From the NCBI RefSeq assembly GCF_026342355.1, contig NZ_JAPEMV010000008.1:124001-188000 (forward strand): a DNA stretch of 64,000 bases, given 5' to 3'. Every line of letters begins with the position of its first letter. The stretch's first letter is position 1. Under the pieces are notes generated by a model. The model was given only the letters and a program-made list of their open reading frames with translations, made no database searches and had not been told where the DNA came from. The translations under genes and the position numbers were made by a program. Positions 35,027 through 45,462 of the stretch are shown here, piece by piece. Origin of the DNA: Streptomyces sp. NBC_00249 (GTDB lineage: Bacteria > Actinomycetota > Actinomycetes > Streptomycetales > Streptomycetaceae).

Positions 35027-36370
35027 TCACGGCCGCACCAGCTCGCGCAGCTCGGCGAACCTTCGCTCGCCGATCCCGTCGACCTGCCGGAGGTCCTCCA
35101 CGGACCGGATCCCGCCCCGGGCCGTACGGAACTCCACGATGTGCCGGGCGAGCACCGGGCCGACCCCCGGCAGCCCGTCCAGCTGCTCGACGGTCGCACT
35201 GGCCAGGCTCAGCGGTCCCGGACCGGCACCGCCCGGCCCGCCGGGGGGCGGCGGCTGCGCCGTGGCCCCCACCAGCACCTGTTCCCCGTCGACCAGCACC
35301 CGGGCCCGGTTGAGCCCGGTGGTGTCGGTACCCGGCCGCACTCCCCCGGCGGCCTCCAGCGCGTCCTGCACCCGCGAGCCACTGGGCAGCCGCCGCACGC
35401 CGGGGTCCCGGACCTTGCCGCTGACGTCCACCACGATCCGGGCACCCCCCGGCGCGGCCGAGCCGCCCGGGAGGGGGGCCGGAGCCGGTACCGAGGCCGG
35501 GGCGACCACGGCGGGCGCCGTCACCGGCCGGGGCCGGCCCGACCAGTACTGCTGGGCGGCGAACCCCACGGCCACGACCAGCACCACCGCCACGGCAGCC
35601 ACCGTCCGGGGCTCCACCCCGCACCGCACCTGCACCCACACCGGCAACCGCTCCCGCACAACCCCCCACCGAACCCCCGAACCCCCCACCCCACCCCCCG
35701 ACACCCTCTCCACCCCGGGCCCCGACTCCGCCCCCACCTCCAGCCCCGACCCCGAGCCCGACCTCGGCTCCGGCCTCCGCCTCGACCCCAGCTCGGCCCC
35801 CTGCCCCTGGACCTTCCCCGGCCCCTGCTCGGGCCCCGACCTCTGCTCCGACCCCACCCCAGGCCCAGGCCTCGAGTTCGACCTCGCCCCCAGCTCAGGC
35901 CCCACCTCCCGCCCCGACCCCGACCCAAACTCCGGCCCCGGCCCCGGCTCCCGCCCTGTCCCCGTATCGGGATCCGGCCCGAGCTCCGGCTCCTGTCCCG
36001 GCCCAGGCTCCGGCCCCCGCCCTGGTACCGGGCCCGGCCCCGGTCCCCGCTCCGGCGGCGGGACGCCCCCGGCCAGCAGGGCCTCGGCCCGGCGCCGCAG
36101 GACGGCGGGGTCGGGGCGGGCCCTGGCCCGGGAGCGGAGTCGGCGCCCGCCCCGCAGCCGTCCCTCGGAACCCGGCGGCCGCCCGGGACCACTGGCGGCA
36201 CCGCCGCCACGCCCACCACCGCGCCCACCGACCCCGCCCACGGCATCGGACCCGACGGATGCCTCGGATCCAACGGGCCCGGGGGTCCCGACAGGCCCAG
36301 GGGGTCCAACGCGGCCGGACGGGCCGACTGCCTCTGAGAGGCGCTGCGCATCATGCGTTCGAAGAGTCAT
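35027..36370 (-). CDS. comEA: ComEA family DNA-binding protein with long low-complexity N-terminus
   Basis: 447 residues. A membrane helix (residues 256-272, TVAAVAVVLVVAVGFAA) is followed by an SLBB domain (VVDVSGKVRDPGVRRLPSGSRVQDALEAAGG) and a helix-hairpin-helix pair (LDGLPGVGPVLARHIVEFR and LRQVDGIGERRFAELRELV) that binds DNA. Residues about 100-232, predicted cytoplasmic, are low-complexity Gly/Pro/Glu/Ser (GPGPVPGRGPEPGPG). This makes the protein much longer than a usual ComEA. comEC follows, overlapping by GTGA if its upstream start is used. The 212 bases before degV hold no gene. Confidence 0.9.
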   Translation of the reverse strand: MTLRTHDAQRLSEAVGPSGRVGPPGPVGTPGPVGSEASVGSDAVGGVGGRGGGRGGGAASGPGRPPGSEGRLRGGRRLRSRARARPDPAVLRRRAEALLAGGVPPPERGPGPGPVPGRGPEPGPGQEPELGPDPDTGTGREPGPGPEFGSGSGREVGPELGARSNSRPGPGVGSEQRSGPEQGPGKVQGQGAELGSRRRPEPRSGSGSGLEVGAESGPGVERVSGGGVGGSGVRWGVVRERLPVWVQVRCGVEPRTVAAVAVVLVVAVGFAAQQYWSGRPRPVTAPAVVAPASVPAPAPLPGGSAAPGGARIVVDVSGKVRDPGVRRLPSGSRVQDALEAAGGVRPGTDTTGLNRARVLVDGEQVLVGATAQPPPPGGPGGAGPGPLSLASATVEQLDGLPGVGPVLARHIVEFRTARGGIRSVEDLRQVDGIGERRFAELRELVRP

Positions 36371-36582
36371 GCCACGACGCTAGGGGCGAACCCGGACCAC
36401 CGCTCGGAGCCCCCAATTCCGGTGGACAGACCGCCCATTGTGGATAACCCCGCCACCCCTTCCGGTGACGGCCCACCCACGCCGCCCACCCGCGACCAAC
36501 GGCCGCCGACCGACAGCCGGCAACGACGCCCGGGGCAAACCGGGCAACCGCAACCGCCCCCGACCTCAGCCGGCCCCCGACC

Positions 36583-37428
36583 TCAGCGCGGCGAGACGAC
36601 CGCCGCCAGCAGGCCCGGTCCGGTGTGCGCGCCGATCACCGCGCCGACCTCGCTGACGTGCAGTTCGACCAGCCCCGGGATGCGCTCGCGGAGCCGCTGC
36701 GCGAGCTTCTCGGCCCGCTCGGGGGCGGCGAGGTGGTGGACGGCGACGTCGACGCTGCGCGAGCCCGCGCGCTCGACGGCCAGCTCCTCCAGCCGCGCGA
36801 TGGCTTTGGAGGCCGTGCGCACCTTCTCCAGCATCTCGATCCGGCCGCCGTCCAGCGTGAGCAGCGGCTTGACCGCCAGCGCGGAGCCGAGCAGGGCCTG
36901 CGCGGCCCCGATCCGTCCGCCGCGCCGCAGGTAGTCGAGGGTGTCGACGTAGAAGTACGCCGACATCTCCGCCGCCCGCTTCTCCGCGGCGGCCACGGCC
37001 TCGTCGACGGAACCGCCGGCCTCGGCCACCTCGGCGGCGGCGAGGGCGCAGAACCCGAGGGCCATCGCCACCATGCCGGTGTCGACGACCCGGACCGGGA
37101 CGGGTGCGGTCTTCGACGCGACGACGGCGGCGTCGTAGGTGCCGGAGAACTCGGCGGAGAGGTGCAGGCTGACGATGCCCGTCGCACCGGCGTCCACGGC
37201 GGCCTGGTAGGCCCGTACGAACTCCTCCGGGCCCGGGCGGGAGGTGGTGACGGGGCGGCGCTTCTGGAGGGCCACGGCGAGGCTGCGCGCCGAGATCTCG
37301 GTGCCTTCCTCCAGGGCCTCGTCCCCCAGGACGACGGTCAGGGGGACGGCCGTGATCCCGTGCCGCGCCATCGCCGCTGGGGGCAGGTAGGCCGTGGAAT
37401 CGGTGACGATCGCGACATGGCGGGACAT
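36583..37428 (-). CDS. DegV family fatty-acid-binding protein
   Basis: 281 residues from ATG (MSRHVAIVTDSTAYLPPAAM). The DegV pattern is clear: IVTDSTAYLP at the start, VPLTVVLGDEALEEGTEI, the ligand serine region TTSRPGPEEF, SLHLSAEFSGTYDAAV and FYVDTLDYLRRGGRIG. These proteins bind fatty acids and in Firmicutes serve as FakB for fatty acid kinase; the role here is inferred from family only. It precedes comEA on the same strand. Confidence 0.92.
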   Translation of the reverse strand: MSRHVAIVTDSTAYLPPAAMARHGITAVPLTVVLGDEALEEGTEISARSLAVALQKRRPVTTSRPGPEEFVRAYQAAVDAGATGIVSLHLSAEFSGTYDAAVVASKTAPVPVRVVDTGMVAMALGFCALAAAEVAEAGGSVDEAVAAAEKRAAEMSAYFYVDTLDYLRRGGRIGAAQALLGSALAVKPLLTLDGGRIEMLEKVRTASKAIARLEELAVERAGSRSVDVAVHHLAAPERAEKLAQRLRERIPGLVELHVSEVGAVIGAHTGPGLLAAVVSPR

Positions 37429-37609
37429 GAGCCGGAGGTTACCGGCAGCGGGGGTGATCCGGCAGCCCGGGCCTCCCCGTCCGCCTCCCCGCCCACCTCT
37501 CCACCCGCCCCGGAGCCCGCCTCCAGGCCGCTCCCGACGGCCCTCCAGTCCCCCGACCGGCCACCCACGCGCCCGCGGCCGCGCCAGGCCCCCAGCACCC
37601 CGACGCCCC

Positions 37610-38371
37610 TCAGGTCGTCGTCTCGGGCCTCGGTGCCTTCTGCCAGGGATACCGCGCGGCCGGCGCGGCGGGATTCAGCGCGGCCGGCCGGGACTCCCCG
37701 CCCCGCGCCGCCTGTCCCTGCCCGGCCTCCGGAGCGGCCCCGGCCGCCCCCGGGACGGCCCCCTGAGCCCCCTGCTGCGCGTCCCACGCGGCCGCGGCGG
37801 CCGTCAGGTCGTCCACCGACTGCCGGGACCAGTCCCGCAGCGCGCCCGACTCGACCTCGATCTGCGCCGACAGGACGTCCAGGTCGTCTTCCGAGAACTG
37901 CCGGGCACGGTCCCGCGCCGCCCATCGCAGCGAGTCCGCGGCCTGCGTGATCTTGGCGGTGCGCTCCCGCAGGTCCGGGAGGCTGTCCGCTATGCGCTTG
38001 CGGTCGGGTTCCTGCTCCAGCCGCTTCAGCTCGTCGTCGAGCTCGTGGCCGTGCGCGCTCAGCCGCTCGAAGAGCCCGATCGACTCCCTCAGCGAGCTGT
38101 CCGTCTGCACCCCTTGGTAGAGCGCCTGCTGCGTGGCCCGCATCGAGGTGCGCAGGTCCAGCCTGAGCTGCGCCAGCGCGCCCGTGACCCCGACCTGGCC
38201 GATGCTCTTGGCCTTCAGGGTGGTGTCCTCCACGGTCCGGCGGGCCTGCGTGATCGTACGGTCCACGCCGCGCTTCGCCGCGCCGACCACCTTCACCGTG
38301 GCCCACACGCCCAGCCCCAGGAAGGCGAACAGCACCAACAGGGCAAAGATGAGCAAAGCGCCCGCCTCCAT
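37610..38371 (-). CDS. Membrane-anchored coiled-coil protein of unknown function
   Basis: 253 residues. A single N-terminal membrane helix (ALLIFALLVLFAFLGLGVWATVKVV, residues 5-29) is followed by about 150 residues of heptad-like helix rich in Arg, Glu, Leu and Gln (LDDELKRLEQEPDRKRIADSLPDLRERTAKITQAADSLR). An Ala/Pro/Gly-rich tail ends RYPWQKAPRPETTT. I recognise no characterised family; relatives in the same location are common in Streptomyces. A terminator for leuS lies 47 bases upstream. Confidence 0.75.
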   Translation of the reverse strand: MEAGALLIFALLVLFAFLGLGVWATVKVVGAAKRGVDRTITQARRTVEDTTLKAKSIGQVGVTGALAQLRLDLRTSMRATQQALYQGVQTDSSLRESIGLFERLSAHGHELDDELKRLEQEPDRKRIADSLPDLRERTAKITQAADSLRWAARDRARQFSEDDLDVLSAQIEVESGALRDWSRQSVDDLTAAAAAWDAQQGAQGAVPGAAGAAPEAGQGQAARGGESRPAALNPAAPAARYPWQKAPRPETTT

Positions 38372-38417
38372 GAGGTTCCCTTCCTCGGCCTACTGCGTCC
38401 TCTCCACCGTAAACGCC

Positions 38418-38460
38418 ACGGGCAGGCCAGGGGTTCCAATCGAACCCCCAACCTGCCCGT
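38418..38460 (-). terminator. Terminator of leuS
   Basis: ACGGGCAGG pairs with CCTGCCCGT; inside, GGGGTT pairs with AACCCC around CCAATCG. It lies 67 bases beyond the leuS stop and before the membrane protein gene on the same strand. Confidence 0.75.
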
Positions 38461-38526
38461 ACGGGATCACCCCTACTCGGCGCCGAAACCTCGACCCCGA
38501 AGCTCCGGCGCCGGAGCCGGGACCCC

Positions 38527-41397
<2,871 letters not shown>

Positions 41398-41446
41398 GAT
41401 TTCTGAAGCTCCATCGATCGTCTCTGCCGTCTCTGCCTGCCCAAAC

Positions 41447-41471
41447 GAAAAAGCCCCTCGCACAGGAGGGG
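41447..41471 (-). terminator. Attenuator hairpin in the leuS leader
   Basis: On the minus strand CCCCTC-CTGTGC-GAGGGG is followed by CTTTTTCG, a stem of six GC-rich pairs and a 5-base U-run. It stands between the leader-peptide stop and the leuS start, so it must be bypassed for leuS to be transcribed. Confidence 0.75.
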
Positions 41472-41512
41472 ACGCCGCGCCGATGCCGACCGTCTCGAAG
41501 GGTCGGTACTGA

Positions 41513-41551
41513 TCAGCGCGGCTCGGTAAGCAGAAGGCGTACGGCACGCAT
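41513..41551 (-). CDS. leuS leader peptide MRAVRLLLTEPR
   Basis: Twelve codons and TGA. Residues 6-8 are Leu-Leu-Leu, encoded CTT CTG CTT; CTT is a rare Leu codon in streptomycetes. The position, about 40 bases before a terminator hairpin that precedes leuS, is that of an attenuation leader responding to charged tRNA-Leu. Between the leader stop and the terminator is a hairpin CCGACC/GGTCGG (41486-41506). A 7-base pairing of leader bases 41516-41522 with 41474-41480 would enclose that hairpin. I do not find an obvious antiterminator that uses the terminator arm itself. Confidence 0.68.
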   Translation of the reverse strand: MRAVRLLLTEPR

Positions 41552-41640
41552 GGCGTCAGGGTACCGCAGCGGCCCCTACACCTGCCCGGCCGTTCCGTAC
41601 AGCGGTCACGACGGGAAGACCGGCACTGCGGGTACGACGA

Positions 41641-41673
41641 GAAGCGGGCCACCCGATCCGGGTGGCCCGCTTC
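41641..41673 (-). terminator. Terminator of tRNA-Ala copy 1
   Basis: GAAGCGGGCCACCC pairs with GGGTGGCCCGCTTC around a 5-base loop, 7 bases beyond the tRNA 3' end. Fourteen GC-rich pairs make it a strong intrinsic terminator. Confidence 0.85.
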
Positions 41674-41680
41674 TTCACTG

Positions 41681-41753
41681 TGGAGCTAAGGAGAATTGAA
41701 CTCCTGACCTCCTGCATGCCATGCAGGCGCTCTACCAACTGAGCTATAGCCCC
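41681..41753 (-). tRNA. tRNA-Ala (anticodon GGC), copy 1
   Basis: 73 bases, cloverleaf read on the minus strand. The acceptor GGGGCTA pairs with TAGCTCC plus discriminator A; the D-arm is GCTCAGTTGGTAGAGC. The anticodon stem is CCTGC/GCAGG with loop ATGGCAT, so the anticodon is GGC (reads GCC and GCU). The T-arm is GGAGTTCAATTCTCC with TTC AAT in the loop. CCA is not encoded. Confidence 0.95.
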
Positions 41754-41905
41754 TTGTTCCTGCTGTTCCTGCTTGCCGCTTCGGTTTCCCTTGCCGGTTC
41801 CCCTTGGCGACGTCCCAAACATTACACGGTCATGGCCCTGGTCCAAAAATCGGTTTCCACGCGACCCGAGCCATGCCCGTTTTGCCCTGCTCCGCTACCG
41901 CTTCG

Positions 41906-42139
41906 TCAGGCTCTGGCGAACTGATAGAACCGCTTCAGCGTGCAGTGCTCGTCGAGCAGCCGACCATAGATCGGCTCTCCCTCCAGCTCCCGGTACGTCT
42001 CGATCGGGTCGCCTTTTATGATCAGCGCCCGCGCGCATTCCTCGCACCAGTACTGGTAGTCGGGATTGACCGGGTCCATGTCCCGCACGATCGGCGTGCC
42101 GTTGTTGCACCAGTCGCACCGCCGCCGGTGTGCACCCAT
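41906..42139 (-). CDS. Small double-CxxC zinc-ribbon-like protein
   Basis: 77 residues (MGAHRRRCDWCNNGTPIVRDMD...). Two pairs, CDWC (8-11) and CEEC (32-35), could bind one zinc, as in zinc ribbons. The C-terminal half (ETYRELEGEPIYGRLLDEHCTLKRFYQFAR) is helical and charged. I know no function. It lies between two identical tRNA-Ala genes on the same strand. Confidence 0.7.
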   Translation of the reverse strand: MGAHRRRCDWCNNGTPIVRDMDPVNPDYQYWCEECARALIIKGDPIETYRELEGEPIYGRLLDEHCTLKRFYQFARA

Positions 42140-42245
42140 CCGTCAGCGACTCCCTCCCGCGTCGGGCCGTCGTGTCCCCCTCCGGCCGTCCGATTCTGCC
42201 ATGACGGTAGCGGCCGGGTCAGCAAGCACAAAAGGAACAAACGCA

Positions 42246-42277
42246 AGGATCCCGCCCCCTGTTGGGGACGGGATCCT
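42246..42277 (-). terminator. Terminator of tRNA-Ala copy 2
   Basis: AGGATCCCG(C)CCCC pairs with GGGG(A)CGGGATCCT around CTGTT, 5 bases past the tRNA. One internal mismatch; strong GC stem. Confidence 0.8.
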
Positions 42278-42282
42278 GATTG

Positions 42283-42355
42283 TGGAGCTAAGGAGAATTG
42301 AACTCCTGACCTCCTGCATGCCATGCAGGCGCTCTACCAACTGAGCTATAGCCCC
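42283..42355 (-). tRNA. tRNA-Ala (anticodon GGC), copy 2
   Basis: Identical over all 73 bases to the copy at 41681-41753, with the same ATGGCAT anticodon loop. Only the tRNA itself is duplicated: flanks on both sides differ, and each has its own terminator. Confidence 0.95.
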
Positions 42356-42524
42356 GCTCTCCGCTGCGCTTCCCCCCGTTTCCGGTGTTCTTCGCTGCGA
42401 ACAAGAAGAACTCTAGCCTGTGACCAGCCGGAAAGTGAAATCCGGGTCCGAGCCGCCCCGCGACGCTCCGCGCGAGGGCTCGGACGGCGCCCGGCCGGTA
42501 CGCGGCCGGCGCCCGGTCAGGGGC

Positions 42525-43223
42525 TCAGTCGTCGTCGCCGAGCACCGGTTCCGGCAGGGTGCCGGCGTTGTGTTCCATCAGCCGCCAGCCGCGCGCGCCC
42601 TCACCGAGGACGGACCAGCAGCAGTTGGAGAGCCCGCCGAGGCCCTCCCAGTAGTACGCCTCCAGGCCCAGCAGGCGGCCGATCGTCGTACGGATGGTGC
42701 CGCCGTGGCTGACGACGACGAGGGTGCCGCCCTCGGGCAGCCGGTCGGCGTGGCCGAGCACCACCGGAGCGGCGCGGTCGGCGACCTCGGTCTCCAGTTC
42801 ACCGCCGCCACGGCGGACGGGCTCGCCGCGCTTCCACGCCGCGTACTGCTCGCCGTACTTCGCCAGGATCTCGTCGTGCGTGAGGCCCTGCCACTCGCCG
42901 GCGTAGGTCTCGCGCAGTGCCTCGTCGTGCTCGACGGACAGGCCCGTGACGGCCGACAGCTCGGCCGCCGTGGCGGAGGCCCGCTTCAGGTCGGAAGCCA
43001 CGATGGCGTCCGGCTTCAGCGAGGCGAGCAGCCGGGCGGCGCGGCGCGCCTGCGCCACGCCCGTCTCGGTCAGCTCGATGTCCGTGGAGCCCTGGAAGCG
43101 GCGCTCCAGGTTCCACGAGGTCTGGCCGTGCCGCCAGAGGACGATCTTCCTGCCTGACGTGCTGGACTTGCCGGCGCCGGAATCGGCGGCGGCGCTGGTC
43201 TTGCCCGTGTCGGTCGCGCTCAG
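42525..43223 (-). CDS. Histidine phosphatase (phosphoglycerate-mutase-like), apparent CTG start
   Basis: 232 residues if begun at CTG 43223, the CTGA that overlaps the rsfS stop. The catalytic RHG motif is in VLWRHGQTSWNLERRFQG; the second His is SHGGTIRTTIGRLLG, and LRETYAGEWQGLTHDEI carries the conserved Glu region. No ATG, GTG or TTG lies in frame between the upstream stop and the RHG motif. The first standard start, GTG 43058, would remove the catalytic His. It may be a phosphatase acting on small phosphate esters. Annotations using GTG 43058 would be truncated. Confidence 0.85.
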   Translation of the reverse strand: MSATDTGKTSAAADSGAGKSSTSGRKIVLWRHGQTSWNLERRFQGSTDIELTETGVAQARRAARLLASLKPDAIVASDLKRASATAAELSAVTGLSVEHDEALRETYAGEWQGLTHDEILAKYGEQYAAWKRGEPVRRGGGELETEVADRAAPVVLGHADRLPEGGTLVVVSHGGTIRTTIGRLLGLEAYYWEGLGGLSNCCWSVLGEGARGWRLMEHNAGTLPEPVLGDDD

Positions 43224-43666
43224 AACAGATCACCGTCCAGTTCGTCGTCGCCCTGCGCCTCGCGCAGCTTGGCGTGCTCCTCGGCCTTGCCGAGGGTGAG
43301 CTTGGCGTCCTCGGGGAGCTCGATCTCGGGGCAGTCCTTCCACAGGCGCTCCAGCGCGTAGAAGACGCGCTCCTCGCTGTGCTGGACGTGGACGACGATG
43401 TCGACGTAGTCGAGCAGGATCCAGCGGGCGTCGCGGTCGCCTTCGCGGCGCACCGGCTTGGCGCCGAGCTCCTTGAGCAGCCGCTCCTCGATCTCGTCCA
43501 CGATCGACTTGACCTGGCGGTCGTTGGGCGCGGAGGCGAGCAGGAAGGCATCGGTGATCGACAGCACATCGCTGACGTCGTACGCGATGATGTCGTGCGC
43601 GAGCCGGTCGGCCGCGGCCTGGGCGGCGGCGGTGATGAGCTCGATGGAGCGGTCCGTGGCGGTCAC
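43220..43666 (-). CDS. rsfS: Ribosomal silencing factor RsfS
   Basis: 148 residues from GTG. The RsfS/Iojap core is HDIIAYDVSDVLSITDAFLLASAPNDRQVKSIVDEIEE, then ARWILLDYVDIVVHVQHSEERVFYALERLW. RsfS binds L14 and blocks subunit joining in starvation. The order rplU-rpmA-obgE-proB-proA-nadD-LCP-rsfS is preserved in streptomycetes, with the insertions noted. The stop overlaps the next start by CTGA. Confidence 0.95.
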   Translation of the reverse strand: MTATDRSIELITAAAQAAADRLAHDIIAYDVSDVLSITDAFLLASAPNDRQVKSIVDEIEERLLKELGAKPVRREGDRDARWILLDYVDIVVHVQHSEERVFYALERLWKDCPEIELPEDAKLTLGKAEEHAKLREAQGDDELDGDLF

Positions 43667-43726
43667 TGGCCATGCTTTCGGGTTGGCGGGCAGATCCTTA
43701 CAAGGGTCTCATGTACCGCCGACACC

Positions 43727-43753
43727 GCCCGCGCGGAACGTCCCGCGCGGGCG
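43727..43753 (-). terminator. Hairpin 3' of the LCP-type gene
   Basis: CGCCCGCGCGG pairs exactly with CCGCGCGGGCG, 33 bases beyond the stop of the LCP-type gene and 60 bases before rsfS. It may separate the transcripts partially. Confidence 0.65.
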
Positions 43754-43785
43754 TATCCCCTGTTCACGGCCCTGACCGAAGGTGG

Positions 43786-45438
43786 TCAGGACGCCTTGTA
43801 GTCCTTGCCCAGGGTGACCACGACGTCCGCGTTCACGGTGTTCTCCGCCTTTTTCACGGCGCTCTCCGCGAGCCCGAGGGTCTTGGCGACCTCGAGCGCC
43901 CGGTCCCGCTGGGCGTCGTCCTGGTAGGTGATCTGCGAGGTGGCCGCGGTCCGGTCGGACCTGCCGCCGTCGACGAATCCGTAGCCGCCGTTGAGCAGGG
44001 CCGCCTTCGCCGCGATCCGGGTCTTCTCGTCGCCGGTGGCGTCCTTGAGGCCCACGCGGAGGGCGGCTCCGGGCTGGGCCGCGGTGAAGGAACCGCCGAG
44101 CAGCTCCTTGACCACCTTCTTGTTGGCCTCGTCGGTGAGGCCGCCGTCCGCCTTCACCCCGAGCAGTTCGGTGCGGTACGCGCCCACCTTGGCGTGCTCG
44201 CCGATCCGCGACAGCAGGGCGCCGAGGTTCTGCGCGTCCAGCCCCGGGTCGAGGATCTGGCCCATGCTCTCGACGGTCGTGGCCGCCGCCTTCGGGTCGC
44301 CGGGGATCTTGCGCAGGACGGCCTGGAGCACCTTGCCGGTGCGCTCCAGCTGCTTGGCCTCGGGCTCGCCCGGGGCCCGGTACGTGGCGTAGGCGACGGC
44401 CATCGCGCCGGTGAGGCTCTGCTTGGGTCCCTGTCCGACGGCCGGGGTCCTGGCCTGGTCGTCGGCCGGGACCGCGACGTCGGTGTCGGCCTCGACGCCG
44501 CCGAGCAGCTCGACCAGCCGTTCCAGGAAGGGGGTGTCCAGGCGCCAGGTGCCGCCGATGCGGGTACCGAGGACGGTGTCGAGGGCTTCGCGGGTGCCGA
44601 GGGCGCCGGCGTCGACCGCCTTGCCGAGGGGGGCTCCGGTGCCGTCCTGGCCGGGGATTGCGAGGGTGTTGGGCAGCAGGACGGTGGCGCCCTGGCGGGT
44701 GGTGACGTTGTCCACGAGGAGGGCGGTGGAGCTGCCGCCCCGCTTGGTGTTGCGCAGGTGCACGACGATCATGTCGCGCTTCTGCGCCCCGGCGGCGGCC
44801 GCGGGGGCCTTCTTGTCGCCGGGGCCGTCGAGGAAGGGCAGCTTACCCGCGTACCAGAGGTAGCCGATGCCCCCGACGACGGACAGGGCGAGGACGACGA
44901 CCAGCGCGACGATCCGGTTGCGGCCGCGGCGGCGGGCCTCCTCGCGCCGTTCGGTGCGGCTCTCGGTGAAGGCCAGCCAGTCGATGACGTCCTCGGAGTC
45001 CTCGTCGGGCTGGTCGATGAAGGCGAACTGCTCGGTGCGGTAGTCCGGGTCCTGCGGCACGGCCGGGGCACCGGCCGGCTCCCGGCGCGGCTCGGGCACC
45101 GGGGCGGCGCCGGGCGGCTCGGGGCGCGGCCCGGCCGGGGCGCCCTGCTGCGGGATCCACTGCTGGGCCTGCTGGGTGTCGTACCCGTAGGGCGGGGCCT
45201 GGGGGTACTCCTGCTGGGGCGGGTAGTACGGCTGCTGCGGCTGCTCGTACGCATACGGCTGTTCGTACTGCTGCTGCGGCTGGGGCTGCTGGTACTGCTG
45301 CTGGCCGTACTGCTGCGGCGCGGGCTGCGCGGGCACGGGGGCGTAGACCGGCCTGCCGTACGGGTCGTAGCCGACGAGCTGCTGCGCCTGGGCTGTGTGC
45401 GGATCGTATCGGCCGTACTGATCCTGTGGGTCGGTCAC
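43786..45438 (-). CDS. LytR-CpsA-Psr-type membrane protein with LytR_C domain
   Basis: 550 residues. The first ~130 residues are a Gln/Pro/Tyr-rich cytoplasmic tail (QQYGQQQYQQPQPQQQYEQP). Then comes RIVALVVVLALSVVGGIGYLWYAG, a membrane helix (around 178-200), and an extracellular LCP-like domain (MIVVHLRNTKRGGSSTALLVDNVTTR... LTGAMAVAYATYR). A LytR_C domain ends it (VTLGKDYKAS). The catalytic arginines of true LCP ligases are only partly conserved, so polymer transfer is uncertain. It sits between nadD and rsfS. Confidence 0.8.
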   Translation of the reverse strand: MTDPQDQYGRYDPHTAQAQQLVGYDPYGRPVYAPVPAQPAPQQYGQQQYQQPQPQQQYEQPYAYEQPQQPYYPPQQEYPQAPPYGYDTQQAQQWIPQQGAPAGPRPEPPGAAPVPEPRREPAGAPAVPQDPDYRTEQFAFIDQPDEDSEDVIDWLAFTESRTERREEARRRGRNRIVALVVVLALSVVGGIGYLWYAGKLPFLDGPGDKKAPAAAAGAQKRDMIVVHLRNTKRGGSSTALLVDNVTTRQGATVLLPNTLAIPGQDGTGAPLGKAVDAGALGTREALDTVLGTRIGGTWRLDTPFLERLVELLGGVEADTDVAVPADDQARTPAVGQGPKQSLTGAMAVAYATYRAPGEPEAKQLERTGKVLQAVLRKIPGDPKAAATTVESMGQILDPGLDAQNLGALLSRIGEHAKVGAYRTELLGVKADGGLTDEANKKVVKELLGGSFTAAQPGAALRVGLKDATGDEKTRIAAKAALLNGGYGFVDGGRSDRTAATSQITYQDDAQRDRALEVAKTLGLAESAVKKAENTVNADVVVTLGKDYKAS

Positions 45439-45462
45439 CGCGGGGCCCCTCTCTCCGGAAGC

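Noticed and set aside
32403..36383. 1326-codon plus-strand open frame opposite comEC and comEA
   Set aside because: It is antisense to well-recognised ComEC and ComEA domains, is Pro/Arg-rich throughout with no fold signature, and is explained by GC-rich codon bias.
41398..41560. T-box riboswitch upstream of leuS
   Set aside because: No T-box core sequence or specifier-loop arrangement is visible; the leader peptide explains the layout better.
41641..42360. Integrative element between the two tRNA-Ala genes
   Set aside because: Only one 77-residue gene lies between them, with no integrase and no att-like duplication beyond the tRNA itself.
43056..43058. GTG as the start of the histidine phosphatase
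   Set aside because: It would remove the RHG catalytic motif encoded just upstream in the same frame.
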